Assembly: GCA_932294295.1 (NCBI GenBank)
Contig: OW028575.1
Span: 38,008,253-38,072,252, forward strand
Length of the DNA stretch: 64,000 bases
Reading direction: 5' to 3'
DNA from: Alitta virens
Lineage: Eukaryota; Annelida; Polychaeta; Phyllodocida; Nereididae
The notes under the pieces were generated by a model. That model was not told the DNA's origin. It did no database searches and saw nothing but the letters and a program-made list of their open reading frames with translations. Position 1 is the stretch's first letter. Every line of letters starts with the position of its first letter. Position numbers and translations under genes: made by a program. This document shows, one piece after another, positions 61,636 to 64,000 of this stretch.

Positions 61636-63355
61636 GACGTTCAACTATAGCTATCCAGAGCCAGGAACGCTTACCTTGAGGTACAACAGGCCAAATCGAG
61701 TCTTAGCTCCGATTATAAATGTGACTTGTGTTAACTTTACATACATGCCTTGCAATAAAATACCAAAATGTGGCCTCGAAATGTATCGCATAATTTAATT
61801 TATTGCTTTAGTTGTACTATGTAGTTTCCACTAGACAGCTAAAAGTAGAAGTTTGGTGATGTGACAGGTATTTTGCTGTAGAGACAGTCTAGCTCAGTCT
61901 AGCTTAGAAAAGATAGAACAAATATATGAGTGGTACTGTATGTATGCTCAACCAGTAAATGGATGTTTGCGTCTTCTTGGAATGTCAAGGGCTGCTGTTG
62001 CTGAATAAGCTTCTTTTCAATCTAAAAAGATAGAATACCAGATTCCTAGAATTGAGGTAATGGTAGTCCATCTTTGGGATGTGTCATTTGTGGGGCTCGA
62101 TTTAAGGTTTTTGATTATGACAAAAGCAAGCGGATGGGGATGAGAATTTATTTGCTGAAGTGGTTATATAAGCTTTCATCTGCCAGCTGCTCCGAGGGTG
62201 GGAAAGAGGAAGCCCAACTGGCAAAATGTGGTTTGCCAAGTAGATGGCCACGAGGTATAATGTTACATATTGTGTTAAGGGTGTGCAATGACCCTGACCC
62301 ACATCACGGCTACCACCAAGGTCTTAGCTACTACAGGGCTTGCAAAGTTGTTGCTTTATATAAACCTAGTTGTCGTATGAGACGATGGTTCCAATATGGT
62401 AGCATTAGTTATTTAGTTGTAGTATGTTTAATTACATGTTAACCTGTACGGTCATTCAATAATCCAGAAAAGGGAAACGGGCAGGAATCACTGGAGTGTG
62501 TATTGTGTAGAGCCCAGTGTTGGCCACTGGGGTTTCCAGGGCAATACTGTGGCCTGCCAACTGACAGAATTGTAAGCCTTTAAGGAATCTTAAACTGAAC
62601 CAGAGAAATAAACTTTAAGTTTTAGTATTTTGCACACTGCATGATCGAGAACATTCATGCTAAACAGAGAACATTATCAGTGACTGGATACAGAGAACAG
62701 TCATAATAACTAGATGTCATATATGGTGCATTAAGGTAGGCAATATGACTGCCTGTTAGTGATTGGGTAGATATAATATTATATGTCATTTTTACAATCC
62801 TTTGTTAAGAGTGTGGCTACAAGGTTCCCCATACCTTGGCAATTTAAAGAACTGACATTCTAGGCATCGAACTTCATGTTTGTATATCATTTATTGCCTT
62901 AAATGTGAGTCTGCAGACAAGTCCTAAGGTGTTTCATTAACCCCCTTTTTGGCTGGCATCTCCTTGGAGTACTTCAAGGATGAAAGATGGGGCTTTGTAT
63001 TTAATGCTATAAGAAGGGAGATGGCTGTCTGCCATCCCATTCCTCAAAAGAAATGTGTGGCCAATTGTCACTGAAAATATCTCGTTGGGCTTTGTAGCCT
63101 GTTTTGCCAATTGCTCTGATAGCGAATAAATCTTGTGTGTAATTGTGCCAGAGTTGTGTTCCAAGAATTTGTATCTTTCATGGACTGAATGGTGTAATGC
63201 CTTGCCTTTAATGTAAAGATCCAATCGTAAGATGTTGTTGCAGGTTCCAGGTTCTGCATGCACTGTTTGCATGACAATTGACATGAAAGTTGGTAGAGAC
63301 ATCCAAAGTGCAGCCCTCTAAAGCAAGTTATTGCCGCTAGCGAGGGTTGATTGAT
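61636..63355. other. Right flank, no gene seen
   Basis: Two open frames of about 120 codons (62074-62442 plus; 63302-62937 minus) have no recognisable domain, and the minus frame overlaps another open frame. No repeat family is identified. Confidence 0.4.
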
Positions 63356-63359
63356 GAGG

Positions 63360-63440
63360 TGAGAGAGAGGAGTCCAACCATGTTCCACATTTACCCCATA
63401 TTGGAGGGATCTTTTACTTGCCTCAGCATAGACATTGTAT
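63360..63440 (-). mobile_element. SINE (family 2) fragment, minus strand
   Basis: Segments gaggagtccaaccatgttcc, acatttaccccatattggag and acttgcctcagcatagacat are a reversed family 2 tail next to a plus-strand copy. Confidence 0.6.
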
Positions 63441-63445
63441 GTATA

Positions 63446-63850
63446 CAAAGCAGCTGGGTGGTATAGTGGTTAAGATATTAGCCACCTGTGCTGAAGGTCC
63501 TGGCTGGGGTTCGAATCACCCGGCACTCATCATCATTCTCCCGCCGCAGATGTAGTTGTGAAAAACCGGGATTGACTTTACACATGGACTTGGCAAGTTG
63601 TCAACACCCCACGGCAAAGGGGTGCATGTTATCATGGTATCTTACGGTACCCTAATGTTTATCAGGGTGCTCTTCGTGGGTAGCATCAACTGGATGCCTG
63701 TAGCATGGGATGTTAAATGGGCAGCGCCTTGTATTCGGTGTCTATGCTAGGGAAAGCGAAATAATCCACCCACGGGGTAAATGTGTAGGATGGTGTACAT
63801 TCCAAACTTGTTATCTCATCATTGCGTCTGCCCCCTACTGAAATATGCTT
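63446..63850 (+). mobile_element. SINE (family 2), near full length
   Basis: The tRNA-like head agctgggtggtatagtggtt, aagatattagccacctgtgc, with B-box-like ggggttcgaatcaccc, is followed by a body (accccacggcaaaggggtgc) and the tail shared with the shorter copies in this window (gtattcggtgtctatgct, ggggtaaatgtgtagga). It is the best reference copy for the family. Confidence 0.8.
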
Positions 63851-64000
63851 CGGAATATGGTAGGGATAGGCATTAGAGAAATCGGAGGATGGTGAACACA
63901 GATAGTAAGATGTACCCTGGTGATGCTGCTTGAGAGTAATTGAATGGGACACACAATAGAGTCTTTTCACTGAGCAGCCCTGAATTCAACAAGACATAAG

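Overview
The window is nuclear DNA from a metazoan, most likely a marine invertebrate; the species cannot be fixed from the sequence. Reasons: GT-AG introns, TATA/CCAAT promoters, AATAAA signals, non-LTR retrotransposon ends, tRNA-derived SINEs, MITEs, long poly(G)/poly(C) runs and microsatellites. No convincing host protein-coding gene is visible. About 45 kb is repeat-laden non-coding DNA.

The dominant feature is one apparently complete Polinton/Maverick element at 42679-61629 (18,951 bp). It is bounded by a perfect 6-bp target-site duplication (ATCCAT) and by terminal inverted repeats of about 0.7-0.8 kb whose outermost 124 bp are identical. Inside the TIRs lie GC-box-like motifs, an AP-1 consensus and a minisatellite of roughly 30 bp.

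The left two thirds of the element carry a head-to-tail block on the + strand: protein-primed family B DNA polymerase; a small membrane protein overlapping a chromodomain integrase; a short penton-like protein; a Lys/Arg-rich core-like protein; the double-jelly-roll major capsid protein; an A32-type packaging ATPase; two small conserved Polinton proteins; and a protein with two PC4-like ssDNA-binding repeats. This covers replication, integration, capsid and packaging. No adenain-type maturation protease was found.

The right third is an accessory module: two paralogous RING-like proteins on the minus strand, an orphan 108-aa protein, and a five-exon spliced gene whose four introns all have GT-AG ends and preserve frame. 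It encodes a predicted type I membrane protein of 252 aa, which is unusual because Polinton genes are normally intronless. Several genes share an ACCAATCA plus TATA layout, and some TATA boxes sit inside the upstream gene. Two junctions overlap by 8 nt. Intact reading frames, identical termini and a perfect TSD suggest a recent insertion.

Outside the Polinton, the left flank (1-42672) holds two LINE 3' ends, three SINE families, three MITE families, a 94-bp satellite next to the Polinton, a long inverted repeat and many short tandem repeats. The right flank (61636-64000) has unannotated DNA followed by a near full-length tRNA-headed SINE.
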